DNA of 64,000 nucleotides, taken from assembly GCA_027490145.1 (NCBI GenBank), contig JAIXYQ010000010.1, positions 186,001 to 250,000 of the forward strand, written 5' to 3'. Under the pieces are notes generated by a model. It was not told the DNA's origin and did no database searches. It saw nothing but the letters and a program-made list of their open reading frames with translations. This stretch comes from Planctomycetaceae bacterium (lineage in GTDB: Bacteria > Planctomycetota > Phycisphaerae > Phycisphaerales > SM1A02). This document shows, piece by piece, positions 15,612-23,653 of the stretch. Position 1 is the first letter of the stretch. Each line of letters begins with the position of its first letter. Position numbers and translations under genes: made by a program.

Positions 15612-15638
15612 TACCGAGTGCTCGGTATTTGTTCGGTA
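15612..15638. promoter_or_regulatory. Operator candidate: three TACCGA/TCGGTA half-sites
   Basis: Positions 15611-15628 are a perfect palindrome (ATACCGAG-TG-CTCGGTAT), and a third TCGGTA half-site follows at about 15632-15637. The cluster lies about 120 bp before the start of the regulator-like gene and downstream of the integration operon. No T-run follows, so a repressor-binding site is more likely than a terminator. The regulator gene itself or the HTH protein at 15665-16063 could be the binding partner. Confidence 0.5.
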
Positions 15639-15664
15639 CGCCAATAATCGTTGGGAAAACCTGT

Positions 15665-16063
15665 CTACAGCCCGATCCCTGCCCACATCTCCGCCTGCCT
15701 GGACCAGCAGGGCTCCCCGGCGATCCGGCGGAGCCTCCGTTCGTTGACGCGGTCACGCTTCCCCTTAACGTCCTTCAGCGCAAGCACTTGGCGTTGAATC
15801 GACGGCGACAGAAGCGTCAGGTTCATGATCTGCGTCATCCGGGGCTGGGTGACCTTCATCTGGCGGGCCAGCGCGGTCTGGTCGCGGACCGCTCCCGCGC
15901 GGATCTGACCCTCGAGGTGGATCGCCAGGGCGAGCAGCCTCGCCACGCTCGCCACCTTCACCTCCGGCGGCGGGGGCTCCGGCCGAGGGGCCGCAGAGGC
16001 CACGACGAGCCGCTTCCCCGTGGGGGTGTTCTTGACCTCGATCCGCCGCTTCACGCTGATCAT
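15665..16063 (-). CDS. Recombinase-linked HTH protein
   Basis: A 132-aa basic protein with a helix-turn-helix at about residues 60-90 (TALARQMKVTQPRMTQIMNLTLL), like the small DNA-binding proteins that follow large serine recombinases on many integrative elements. The N-terminal 20 residues are beta-like and basic (SVKRRIEVKNTPTGKRLVV). Its ATG overlaps the recombinase stop by four bases (ATGA), so its expression is coupled to integration. It may set integration direction or repress the operon; neither is shown. Confidence 0.72.
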   Translation of the reverse strand: MISVKRRIEVKNTPTGKRLVVASAAPRPEPPPPEVKVASVARLLALAIHLEGQIRAGAVRDQTALARQMKVTQPRMTQIMNLTLLSPSIQRQVLALKDVKGKRDRVNERRLRRIAGEPCWSRQAEMWAGIGL

Positions 16064-17430
16064 GCCGCCTCCTCGCTCTGCTCCTTGTCGTCGCAAAGGT
16101 CCTCGCCGCGGAAGACCACCTCGATGCTCGAGTCGCTGCTGTCGAACTCGACCCGGCCGATCGCAAGTCTCACCAGCTCCACTTGCTCCCGCGGCTCGAG
16201 CGTGGCCCACACCGCCTCGAAGTCGGCGAGGAGGGCAGCAAGCCTGCCGTCGGACGGACGCCCACCGCGGGCGAGCGACGCCCGCACGGCGCGCTTCACG
16301 TCGGGTCGCTTGCAGTACCGGCGGAGCTCGTCGACCACGAGCTGCTCGATCTCCGTCGCCGGGAGCGTGGGATGCGGGCAGGTCTTGCGGCCGAGCCGCA
16401 TCGCGGAGGCGCAGGTGTAGTAGCGGTACTTGCGCGGATCCCGTCCTTGGAACACGTGCGTCATCGCGGAGTCGCAGTGCTTGCAGCGGAGGATGCGCTT
16501 GAGCAGAGCGTTGTAGCGATTCCTGAAGTCGTTCCCGCCGAGGCGGCCGTTCTTCTGCAGGAGCGCCTGCACCGATTCGAAGGTCTCGGCATCGATGATC
16601 GCGGGGTGCTCGCCCCTGAACCACTGCCCCTTGTGCGCGACCTCGCCGAGGTAGATGCGATTGACGAGCAGCGCGTAGAGGGTGCTCCGGCAGAATGGCG
16701 CGCCGCCGGTGATGCGGCCGTTCCGCATCAGCACCTTCTTCGTGGCGAAGCCCCGCTGGCCGACCTGGCGCGTGCACTCGATCAGCGAGCCCGTCCGAAG
16801 GTAGATCTCGTAGATCTCCCGGACATGGGCGGCCTCGGTCTGGTTCAGCACCAGCCTGGGGCTGCGGACGGTTCGGTCGACGTCGTAGCCGAGCACCGGC
16901 CTGCCGCCGGTCCACTTGCCCTTGCGCTTGTGGGCCGCGAGCTTGTCGCGGATGCGCTCGCCGATGATCTCGCGCTCGAACTGCGCGAAGGAGAGCAGGA
17001 TGTTCAGCGTCAGCCTGCCCATCGAGTGCGTCGTGTTGAACTGCTGGGTGACCGACACGAAGGAGACCCCGTGCGCCTCGAAGACCTCGACAAGCTTCGA
17101 GAAGTCCATCAGCGAGCGGCTGAGGCGGTCCACCTTGTAGACCACGACGCAGTCCACCTTGCCCGCCTTGATGTCGTCGAGCAGCGCCCGGAGCGCCGGT
17201 CGCTCGAGGTTGCCGCCGGAGAAGCCGCCGTCGTCGTAGCGGGTGGGAACGAGCTTCCAGCCCTCGTGCGACTGGCTCCGGATGTACGCCTCCGCGCTCT
17301 CGCGCTGGGCGTCGAGGCTGTTGAAGTCCTGGTCGAGCCCTTCCTCGGTCGACTTGCGGGTGTAGATCGCGCAGCGCACGGTCTTGCGCGCGGCGGGCTC
17401 GGGATTGCTCGAGCGCCTCGGCTTGATCAC
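16060..17430 (-). CDS. Large serine recombinase (integrase)
   Basis: A 456-aa site-specific recombinase. The N-terminal resolvase domain has RCAIYTRKSTEEG with the nucleophile Ser near residue 27, then YDDGGFSGGNLERPAL and VYKVDRLSRSLMDF. The recombinase domain and a zinc ribbon follow (CKHC near residue 320, CASA ... CPHP near residue 352), then a short C-terminal helical part. It catalyses integration and, with a directionality factor, excision of the element. It sits third in a four-gene operon with 4-nt overlaps on both sides. Att sites cannot be read directly because the left end is missing. Confidence 0.93.
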   Translation of the reverse strand: MIKPRRSSNPEPAARKTVRCAIYTRKSTEEGLDQDFNSLDAQRESAEAYIRSQSHEGWKLVPTRYDDGGFSGGNLERPALRALLDDIKAGKVDCVVVYKVDRLSRSLMDFSKLVEVFEAHGVSFVSVTQQFNTTHSMGRLTLNILLSFAQFEREIIGERIRDKLAAHKRKGKWTGGRPVLGYDVDRTVRSPRLVLNQTEAAHVREIYEIYLRTGSLIECTRQVGQRGFATKKVLMRNGRITGGAPFCRSTLYALLVNRIYLGEVAHKGQWFRGEHPAIIDAETFESVQALLQKNGRLGGNDFRNRYNALLKRILRCKHCDSAMTHVFQGRDPRKYRYYTCASAMRLGRKTCPHPTLPATEIEQLVVDELRRYCKRPDVKRAVRASLARGGRPSDGRLAALLADFEAVWATLEPREQVELVRLAIGRVEFDSSDSSIEVVFRGEDLCDDKEQSEEAA

Positions 17431-17930
17431 GCGGCCTCCTTCAGCAGCCGGAAGAACCGGTAGCCGTTGACGTGCGATCCCGTGACCGCCTTGGCGATGG
17501 CGGAGAGCGAGTCGTAGCGCTCCCCGCGGAACTCGAAGCCCTGCGACAGGACCGTGACCCGCAGCGTCTCGCCCTTGTAGCGGCGCACGATGGCATGCCC
17601 CGGGCGGGGGAGGCGCAGGTCGCGCGTGGCGTCGGCGTTGGGGGTCTGGACCCCGAGCACGCGGGCGCGGGGCGGCGAGGCCCTGATGCTCGCGTCGTTG
17701 GCCAGCGCGGCGGCGAGCGCGAGGGCGTCCTCGCCCAGCCCGCCATGCACCGCGGCCTGCGCGATCCAGATGAGGCGCCGAATCAGGTACTGCCGGTTCC
17801 GCGTCTTCGAGTCATGTCCGGTCGCCTGTCGGTAGCGGCGCTTCAGGGCCGCCATGGTCAGCGATTCGAGCTGCTCGAGCTCGCTCGCGACGTCGAAGGT
17901 CTCTTCAGTCGTGTCGCCAGTTGGGGTCAT
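17427..17930 (-). CDS. DUF2924 family protein
   Basis: A 167-aa protein with the DUF2924 pattern: an N-terminal ELEQLESLTMAALKRRYRQATG helix, then NRQYLIRRLIWIAQ, and a C-terminal RRYKGETLRVTVLSQGFEFRG followed by SLSAIAKAVTGSHVNGYRFF. DUF2924 proteins are almost always encoded directly upstream of large serine recombinases on integrative elements of alphaproteobacteria and planctomycetes; their role is unknown but an integration cofactor is suspected. It overlaps the recombinase start and the upstream gene by four bases each. Confidence 0.85.
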   Translation of the reverse strand: MTPTGDTTEETFDVASELEQLESLTMAALKRRYRQATGHDSKTRNRQYLIRRLIWIAQAAVHGGLGEDALALAAALANDASIRASPPRARVLGVQTPNADATRDLRLPRPGHAIVRRYKGETLRVTVLSQGFEFRGERYDSLSAIAKAVTGSHVNGYRFFRLLKEAA

Positions 17931-18196
17931 TCGGTCTCCTGCCGTCGGTCCTGCATGCGCGGGGTTTCCGCGTCGGGCACAGTGACGCTCGACTCGGGCT
18001 GAAGATCAAGGCATGTCGTGGGTACTTGGGCGTGGATTTCTTCACGCACCTTCCGCCGCTTCATGTCGTTGAGCCTGCGGATGCCGCGGGCCAGGAGGTC
18101 GCCGATCGCCTGCATGCGTGCGGCGTTCGGGAGCGAGGGGTCGAGTTGGCGGTCCGGCTGCTGGGTCATGGCGAGGGCGGAAGCGTGTGCCTCCAT
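17927..18196 (-). CDS. Small first gene of the integration operon, 89 aa
   Basis: An 89-aa charged protein with a central helix, ARMQAIGDLLARGIRRLNDMKRRKVRE, and no recognised domain. It overlaps the DUF2924 gene by four bases. The ATG at 18196 directly abuts the second copy of the 41-bp leader repeat, leaving AGAGG too close to the start to act as a normal ribosome site. The ATG at 18169 (MTQQPDRQ) is an alternative but has no better site. The odd spacing hints that the repeat has a function other than providing a ribosome-binding site. Confidence 0.5.
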   Translation of the reverse strand: MEAHASALAMTQQPDRQLDPSLPNAARMQAIGDLLARGIRRLNDMKRRKVREEIHAQVPTTCLDLQPESSVTVPDAETPRMQDRRQETE

Positions 18197-18237
18197 CCCT
18201 CTATCTCCGCAGCCGAAATCAAAGTCCTCCGCTTTCT
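18197..18237 (-). repeat. 41-bp leader repeat, copy 2
   Basis: Second copy of the sequence at 13330-13370, same strand, one mismatch, ending exactly at the start codon of the first integration gene. In this copy CGAAATC at about 18248-18254 can pair with GATTTCG inside the repeat, and GGTC can pair with GACT, so an RNA hairpin is possible. The first pairing is not kept in copy 1. Read as protein both copies would give KAEDF(H/D)FGCGDRG in frame with the downstream gene, but no usable start codon lies between the upstream TAA and the repeat here. Confidence 0.75.
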
Positions 18238-18487
18238 CGCCGATTGACCACGCGATTTCGCACCGACCGGACTCGGTTGTTTATGTGTTCGTGCATTTCC
18301 GCCTCTGGAACTGTGAACCAGAGACAAACTGGGGCGCGAGGTCTCTCGATGCGCGGAGAGACAATCCGCGAGCACGCCCGCAACGGTCGGCCAGCACCTC
18401 GGCCACACCACTCCGCTGGCCCACCCCGAGAGACCTTCGCGCACGCAAACCCTTGCGGCAAAACGCCGTACGTACGCCGCAAAACGC
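18238..18487. promoter_or_regulatory. Upstream region of the integration operon; probable element/chromosome boundary
   Basis: No gene is supported. CTCTGG at 18303-18308 and CCAGAG at 18318-18323 form a 21-bp dyad about 110 bp before the first integration gene, placed well for an operator. An AT-richer patch at 18270-18290 is the best candidate for the promoter reading leftwards. The element's right end should fall in this stretch or slightly right of it. Confidence 0.4.
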
Positions 18488-18517
18488 GAACGCCCCGGCC
18501 GGGAGGCCAGGGCGTTC
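18488..18517 (-). terminator. Intrinsic terminator of the initiator tRNA gene
   Basis: GAACGCCC (18488-18495) pairs with GGGCGTTC (18510-18517), and inside it GGCC pairs with GGCC around a GGGA loop, giving a nearly unbroken 12-bp stem. On the minus strand the stem is followed within three bases by TTTT. It lies about 45 nt beyond the 3' end of the tRNA gene on the same strand. Confidence 0.72.
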
Positions 18518-18562
18518 ACTCTTAACCGTCGGGCGCGCCAGTTTCGCGCGCGCCTCTTGAAG

Positions 18563-18636
<74 letters not shown>

Positions 18637-18695
18637 ATGCGGAGTGAGAGGATAGCCGCAATCGCGCCTTGCGTCAATGCCACGCACGCACGCCG

Positions 18696-18950
18696 TCACG
18701 CACCGCGATTTGGCCCGGATTCGCTGTTGCCGAGCAGGGCGTGGCGCGCCCGCAGGGCCGTCGCACGAATCGAGCGCAGCCATCGCCGCGCCCACTCGAA
18801 TTCGATGGCCAAGACCCCGATCGCTGCGGGGATGACCACCACCGCAGGCCCCGGCAGCACGATCATCGCCACGCCGACGGCCAGCAGTGCACCGCCGCCC
18901 ACCAACACGGCAACGCGTCGAAGCACTCGGAGTATGGAGCCTCGGGACAT
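18696..18950 (-). CDS. PGPGW-motif small membrane protein
   Basis: An 84-aa protein with one long hydrophobic hairpin: VAVLVGGGALLAVGVAMIVLPGPAVVVIPAAIGVLAIEFEWA. The MIVLPGP block followed by an EFEWARRWL segment matches the PGPGW/TIGR02611-type transmembrane family of unknown function, with PGPA instead of PGPG. The ATG at 18950 is preferred over an earlier ATG (19052) because the extra 34 residues look non-coding and would overlap the promoter of the divergent ettA gene. Confidence 0.65.
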   Translation of the reverse strand: MSRGSILRVLRRVAVLVGGGALLAVGVAMIVLPGPAVVVIPAAIGVLAIEFEWARRWLRSIRATALRARHALLGNSESGPNRGA

Positions 18951-19057
18951 GCCCTTGGTACGAACGCCGAGCGCCGCGGTTCCGGCTCGTCCGGGGATCC
19001 GCCGCGGCGGCCAATGGCCGTGGAATCGCGCATTGCCCGCAGTACAGTCCACGCCCC

Positions 19058-20761
19058 ATGGCCAAGGACGCCGTCACCACCACGAAGGGCACCACCCGCA
19101 TCATCTGCTCCATGCTTGGGATCTCCAAGACCGTGGAGAAGAAGCCCATCCTCAAGGACATCTCGCTCTCGTACTACTACGGCGCGAAGATCGGCGTGCT
19201 CGGCCTGAACGGCAGCGGCAAGAGCACGCTCCTGCGCATCATGGCCGGTCTCGACAAGGAGTTCGAGGGCAAGGTCGAGCGCGCGCAGGGCTACTCGGTC
19301 GGTTACCTCGAACAGGAGCCGCTCGCCAACGAGTCCCGCACGGTCATCGAGGTGGTGCGCGAGGGGGCCAAGCATGTCTTCGACCTGCTCGAGGAGTTCG
19401 ACCGCATCAATGCGCGCTTCGGCGAGGACCTGAAGTCCGACGAGATGGACAAGCTCATGAACCGGCAGGCCGAGGTGCAGGAGCGCCTGGACCAGCTCGA
19501 CGCCTGGACGATCGACAACCAGCTCGAGATGGCGATGGAGGCGCTGCGCTGCCCGCCGGCGGACCAGCCGCTCGACCAGGTCTCGGGCGGCGAACGCCGC
19601 CGCGTCGCGCTCACGCGCCTGCTCCTGCAGAAGCCCGACGTGCTGCTGCTCGACGAACCCACCAACCACCTCGATGCCGAGAGCGTGGGCTGGCTTGAGC
19701 AGCACCTGGCCCGCTACGAAGGCACGGTCATCGCGGTCACGCACGATCGCTACTTCCTGGACAACGTCGCGGGCTGGATCCTCGAACTCGACCGTGGGCA
19801 GGGGATCCCCTACGAGGGCAACTACTCGGGCTGGCTCGACCAGAAGCACAAGCGCCTGGCGATCGAGGAGAAGCAGGCGAGCGTGCGGCAGAAGACCCTG
19901 CAGCGCGAGCTCGACTGGATCCGCCAGAACCCCAAGGGCCGCCAGTCCAAGAGCAAGGCGCGCATGGCGAACTACGAACGCATGCTCAGTGACGACCAGT
20001 CGCGCCGAACAGCCGCCGAGATCGAGATCTTCATCCCGCCCGGGCCGCGCCTGGGCCAGGTCGTCTACAAGGCGTCGAACCTCACCAAGCGCATCGGTGA
20101 CCGCACGCTGCTCGACGGCGTCGACTTCGAGATCCCCGCCGGTGCGGTGGTCGGCATCATCGGCCCCAACGGCGCGGGCAAGACCACGCTCTTCCGCATG
20201 TTCATCGGCACCGAGCGGCCCGATGGCGGCGCGCTCGAGGTCGGCAGCACCGTCGTGCCGGGCTACGTGGAGCAGCTGCGCGACTCGATCCCCGTGGGTG
20301 CGAGCATCTTCGAGGCGATCACCGACGGCGACCACGAACTCAAGCTCGGACCCGTGACCGTGAACAGCCGCGCCTACGTGGCGCGCTTCGGCTTCACCGG
20401 GACCGACCAGTCCAAGAGCGTGGACGTGCTCTCGGGCGGCGAGCGCAACCGCGTGCACCTGGCGCGCATGCTCAAGCAGGGCGCCAACGTGATCCTCTTC
20501 GACGAACCGACCAACGACCTCGATGTGAACACCATGCGTGCGCTCGAGGAGGCGATCGAGCACTTCGCGGGCACCGCGGTCGTGATCAGCCACGACCGCT
20601 GGTTCCTGGACCGCGTGGCCACGCACATCCTCTCCTTCGAGGGTGACGGCAAGGTCGCGTTCTTCCCCGGCAACTTCACCGAGTACGAGGATGACCGCCG
20701 CCGCCGCCTGGGCGAGGATGCCGTGGGCGCGGGCGTGAAGTACCGGCGGCTGACGCACTGA
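19058..20761 (+). CDS. ettA: ABC-F ATPase, energy-dependent translational throttle EttA
   Basis: A 567-aa soluble ABC-F protein with two nucleotide-binding domains and no membrane domain. Domain 1 has GLNGSGKST at 49-57, signature SGGERRRVAL and LLLDEPTNHLD; domain 2 has GPNGAGKTT, LSGGERNRVHL and ILFDEPTNDLD. The start (IICSMLGISKTV, then ILKDISLSYYYGAKIGVLGL) is very close to EttA, which binds the ribosomal E site and gates the first peptide bond according to ADP/ATP. There is no Shine-Dalgarno before the ATG. It is divergent from the small membrane protein gene and not in an operon. Confidence 0.92.
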   Translation: MAKDAVTTTKGTTRIICSMLGISKTVEKKPILKDISLSYYYGAKIGVLGLNGSGKSTLLRIMAGLDKEFEGKVERAQGYSVGYLEQEPLANESRTVIEVVREGAKHVFDLLEEFDRINARFGEDLKSDEMDKLMNRQAEVQERLDQLDAWTIDNQLEMAMEALRCPPADQPLDQVSGGERRRVALTRLLLQKPDVLLLDEPTNHLDAESVGWLEQHLARYEGTVIAVTHDRYFLDNVAGWILELDRGQGIPYEGNYSGWLDQKHKRLAIEEKQASVRQKTLQRELDWIRQNPKGRQSKSKARMANYERMLSDDQSRRTAAEIEIFIPPGPRLGQVVYKASNLTKRIGDRTLLDGVDFEIPAGAVVGIIGPNGAGKTTLFRMFIGTERPDGGALEVGSTVVPGYVEQLRDSIPVGASIFEAITDGDHELKLGPVTVNSRAYVARFGFTGTDQSKSVDVLSGGERNRVHLARMLKQGANVILFDEPTNDLDVNTMRALEEAIEHFAGTAVVISHDRWFLDRVATHILSFEGDGKVAFFPGNFTEYEDDRRRRLGEDAVGAGVKYRRLTH

Positions 20762-20776
20762 GGCGCCTGCCGGCGC

Positions 20777-21934
20777 TCACCGCCAGTCGAGCCCTTCGTG
20801 CAGCTGGTTCAGGTTGCGGCAGCCCGTCGCCTCGACCACGACCATGTCCTCGACACGGATGCCGCCCAGCCCCGCTTGGTAGAGCCCGGGCTCGATCGTG
20901 AGGACATCGCCGACGACCAACGCAGGCCCCAGCGGAGCCAGCAGCGGCGGCTCGTGGACCTCAAGCCCAAGCCCGTGGCCCGTGCCGTGCACGAGGCCGC
21001 ACCAGTCGGCGCGCGCATCCTTGGGCGGTCCTCCGGCGTGGAATGGGTAGCCATGCGCGGCAAGCGCGTTCACCGTCGCGGCATGGACGGCATCGCCCGT
21101 GACCCCCGCGCGCGTGGCCAGCGTGGCCGCCGCCTTCGCCGCGACGACAGCCGCATGCATGCGCGCGACCGCGGGCGACACGGCGCCGTGCACGACTGTC
21201 CGCGTGCAGTCGCCGTTGTAGCGGGTCGTCCTGTTCCGGGGAAAGATGTCGATGATCACGGGCTCACCCGTGCGGATCGTGCCGTGGCCGTGGTCGTGGC
21301 AGTCCGCACCGACGGGACCGGGCGCCACGATCGGCTCGGGGTTCTCGTAGCCCATGCCCAGCAGCATGACGTCGATGGCGTGCTTCACGCGCTCGGCCTT
21401 GAGCGGCGCGCCGTCATGGTGCAGCACGCCGTCGGTGCCCGCCTGCGCGCGGGCCACCATCGCGCAGGCCATCTCCATCGCACGCTCGGTGGCGGCCTGC
21501 GCCGCGGCGATCCACTCGATCTCCTGCGGGTCCTTGTTGCGGCGCTCCGTCACGCCCAGCATCGGATCGCACGTGCACGCGATCCCGGCCCGCGTGAGTT
21601 CATGCGCGTAGATCGCCGGCAGCGAACGATCGCAGGTCACGCGATCGGCGCCGAGCCGACGGACGCACTCGGCCAGCGCCTGCGCCGTTGCGGTCTCCCG
21701 ATCACCGCTCAGCCCGCCGGCCGGAGTCCAGTCAGCAGGGCAGGTCACGCGGTCCGCGCGCGCATGCCGCCGGGCGCGCTCCATCTCGATGTCGCGGATG
21801 ATGAGCGTCGATTCGGTCCGGCCGCCGTCGTGCACGAGGACCAGCGCCGTGGGATCGCCCACCAGGAACCTGATGCGCCAATACAACGAGTTGTTCAGGC
21901 TTGGAATGCCGGCGAAGACCTGGACGGTGCGCAT
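20777..21934 (-). CDS. M24 family metallopeptidase (Xaa-Pro aminopeptidase-like)
   Basis: A 385-aa protein with an N-terminal creatinase-like domain (VFAGIPSLNNSLYWRIRFLVGDPTALV) and a C-terminal pita-bread metalloprotease domain. All five expected metal ligands are visible: D in IIDIFPRN, D in NGDCTRT, H in HGTGHGLGLEVHE, E in IEPGLY and E in RVEDM. It should remove an N-terminal residue next to proline, or cleave dipeptides, using two metal ions in the cytoplasm. It is the last gene of the leftward envelope run, 76 bp after the preceding gene, and may have its own promoter. Confidence 0.85.
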   Translation of the reverse strand: MRTVQVFAGIPSLNNSLYWRIRFLVGDPTALVLVHDGGRTESTLIIRDIEMERARRHARADRVTCPADWTPAGGLSGDRETATAQALAECVRRLGADRVTCDRSLPAIYAHELTRAGIACTCDPMLGVTERRNKDPQEIEWIAAAQAATERAMEMACAMVARAQAGTDGVLHHDGAPLKAERVKHAIDVMLLGMGYENPEPIVAPGPVGADCHDHGHGTIRTGEPVIIDIFPRNRTTRYNGDCTRTVVHGAVSPAVARMHAAVVAAKAAATLATRAGVTGDAVHAATVNALAAHGYPFHAGGPPKDARADWCGLVHGTGHGLGLEVHEPPLLAPLGPALVVGDVLTIEPGLYQAGLGGIRVEDMVVVEATGCRNLNQLHEGLDWR

Positions 21935-22010
21935 GGGTGCAGGCTAGCGCGCGAAGGCTGCCGGGTCCCGGCGCTCCGCATGGCGTGCGATGCACGCCAC
22001 GCGTGGCGGT

Positions 22011-22706
22011 TCACTCGTCCTCGGCGTCGAGCTCCGGCAGCGTGGCAGGGCGGTCGCGCATGCTCTTGGCGGCAAGCTTGCAGCAGGCCACGAGGGTCTG
22101 GTGCAGCTTCTCGTGCTCGGGCACGGAGTCGAGCGCATTCATCAGGTCATCGACCTGGCGGTCGGGCTCCTGGCCCACGTCGAGCGACTCGATCGCACTG
22201 TCGCCCAGCTGCTCGATCGCTTCCACGAACCACTGGAAGTCGACCTTGCTCGCCTTGCCCCAGCCCTTGATGCGGGTGCGCACGGTCACACCGCCGATGG
22301 CGACGATGGGAACCAACCCCATGTCGTTGGTCGGCTCGCGGCAGAGGATGGCCACGGCATGGTTGCGGGCCAGGCTCGCCAGGCGCGCGCGGCGGGCATC
22401 GGCGCCCACGAGGGGCGGTTGCAGCAGGTAGGCGCCGGGAGCGAGCACGGGCTCCTCGCCGAGTTCGCCGTCGAGCACCTTCACGGTCTTCTTGGCGGCA
22501 TCGAGCGCAAGCTGAAAGCGCTGGCGGCGGGCTTCCTGCAGTGCCGGCACGATGAGGGCCATGCGCTCGAAGTCGGCATCGCCGTGCGCGAATTGCAGGG
22601 CACGCACGGCGAGCTGCTCGGCGTCGAACCACTTGGCCGCCTTCAGGCTCTGCATCGCCTTCTGCATCAGTTCATCGACGCGGATTGCCTTGACGCTGGT
22701 GGACAT
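22011..22706 (-). CDS. Conserved hypothetical protein, 231 aa
   Basis: A 231-aa protein I do not recognise. The first 75 residues look like two TPR-type helical hairpins (LMQKAMQSLKAAKWFDAEQLAVRALQ). The middle is a beta-rich section (APGAYLLQPPLVGADARR, NHAVAILCREPTNDMGLVPIVAIGGVTVRTRI) and the end is helical. The phrase VGADARR with LCREPT recalls small planctomycete proteins seen beside lipid A genes, but I have no firm family. It lies about 105 bp before the lpxA stop in the same orientation. Confidence 0.6.
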   Translation of the reverse strand: MSTSVKAIRVDELMQKAMQSLKAAKWFDAEQLAVRALQFAHGDADFERMALIVPALQEARRQRFQLALDAAKKTVKVLDGELGEEPVLAPGAYLLQPPLVGADARRARLASLARNHAVAILCREPTNDMGLVPIVAIGGVTVRTRIKGWGKASKVDFQWFVEAIEQLGDSAIESLDVGQEPDRQVDDLMNALDSVPEHEKLHQTLVACCKLAAKSMRDRPATLPELDAEDE

Positions 22707-22811
22707 TGGACCCGGAGTCTAGCCGTGCCCCTGTGGAGCAGGAAGATGCAGCGGAAGGACCCCGCCCGCGGCCGCAGGATGCATCCGAAGCACGCCCGGA
22801 CGGCCGAGGAT

Positions 22812-23636
22812 TCACCGACGCGCGCGCTTGTCGTCGCCGCGCTTGGTTTCCATGGCTCGGCCGTACACGCCGTCGCCGGCCTGGGCCACGGAATCGCAGA
22901 TCCGCGCGATCACCTTGGAGCCCGGGAACTGCTGCCGCAGGGCCTGGGCCTTGGCCACGATCGATCCGCCCTTGAGCCGGAAGAGCTTCTTGTAGGCCTC
23001 CTTGGCCGCCTCGATCTCCTCCTCGGGAAGGCCCAGGCGGCTCATGCCGATCTGGTTGAAGCTGCGCACGCTGCTGGGGCTGCCCTCGACGAGCATGAAC
23101 GGCGGAACGTCCTTGGGCACGCGCGCCATGGCGCCCACGAAGCTGCAGTAGCCCACGCGCGCGAAGTGGTGGATGCCCACCGCGCCGCCGAGGTTCGCAT
23201 GGTCCTCCACGTGCACGTGGCCGGCGAGCATGACGTTGTTGGCCATGATCGTGTGGTTGCCGATGATGCAGTCGTGCGCGATGTGCACGTTGACCATGAA
23301 CAGGTTGTGGTTGCCCACGCGCGTGTACCCGCCACCGTTGCCGGTACCCCGGTGGATCGTGACGTGCTCGCGGACCTGGTTGTAGTCGCCCATCACGAGC
23401 CAGGTGGGTTCGCCGCGGAACTTCAGGTCCTGCGGGTCGCCGCCCACGACGGAGTACGCGTGCAGCTCGTTGCAGCGGCCGAGTTCGGTGAGCGAGCCGA
23501 CCTGCGAGTGCGGGCGCAGCACGCAGTCCTCGCCGATCCGCGCGCGGGCGCCGACCACGCAGTAGGCGCCGATCTGCGCGCTCTGCGCGATCTCGGCCGA
23601 TGGATCGATGATCGCGGTTGGATGGATGCTCGGCAT
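22812..23636 (-). CDS. lpxA: UDP-N-acetylglucosamine O-acyltransferase
   Basis: A 274-aa left-handed beta-helix acyltransferase, close to the usual 262 aa. Hexapeptide repeats run from residue 4 (IHPTAIIDPSAEI) to about 190. The catalytic His is in NVHIAHDC, and the substrate-binding block GGAVGIHHFARVG follows. The C-terminal helical part (LGLPEEEIEAAKEAYKKLF) is typical. It transfers a 3-hydroxyacyl chain from ACP to the 3-OH of UDP-GlcNAc, the first step of lipid A synthesis. It follows lpxC-fabZ by 17 nt in the same operon, so three of the early lipid A activities are made together. Confidence 0.94.
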   Translation of the reverse strand: MPSIHPTAIIDPSAEIAQSAQIGAYCVVGARARIGEDCVLRPHSQVGSLTELGRCNELHAYSVVGGDPQDLKFRGEPTWLVMGDYNQVREHVTIHRGTGNGGGYTRVGNHNLFMVNVHIAHDCIIGNHTIMANNVMLAGHVHVEDHANLGGAVGIHHFARVGYCSFVGAMARVPKDVPPFMLVEGSPSSVRSFNQIGMSRLGLPEEEIEAAKEAYKKLFRLKGGSIVAKAQALRQQFPGSKVIARICDSVAQAGDGVYGRAMETKRGDDKRARR

Positions 23637-23653
23637 GGGGTGTCCCGGCGTGC

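Larger units (their letters stand above)
1..18480. mobile_element. Integrated phage or phage-like element, early, packaging and integration modules (left end outside window)
   Basis: The stretch carries a large terminase, a RusA resolvase, a prim-pol/DUF3987 replication protein, a Sak4-like ATPase, a PD-(D/E)XK nuclease, an element sigma factor, a ParB-methyltransferase and a large serine recombinase with its usual DUF2924 neighbour. Nearly all genes read leftwards, many with 1 to 14 nt overlaps. No capsid, portal or tail gene is present, so the structural module must lie beyond the left edge or be missing. The right boundary is not defined by any visible att duplication. It lies right of the start of the integration operon (18196) and left of the initiator tRNA terminator (18488). 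Whether the element is still active cannot be judged from this half. Confidence 0.85.

Noticed and set aside
15611-15628. Palindrome as an intrinsic terminator
   Set aside because: No T-run follows on either strand and an additional half-site lies next to it, so an operator fits better.
13330-18237. The 41-bp repeats as attL and attR of the whole phage
   Set aside because: The copies lie inside the element, and phage genes continue left of the first copy. They could flank a smaller nested cassette, which is noted as an alternative, but they cannot be the ends of the full element.
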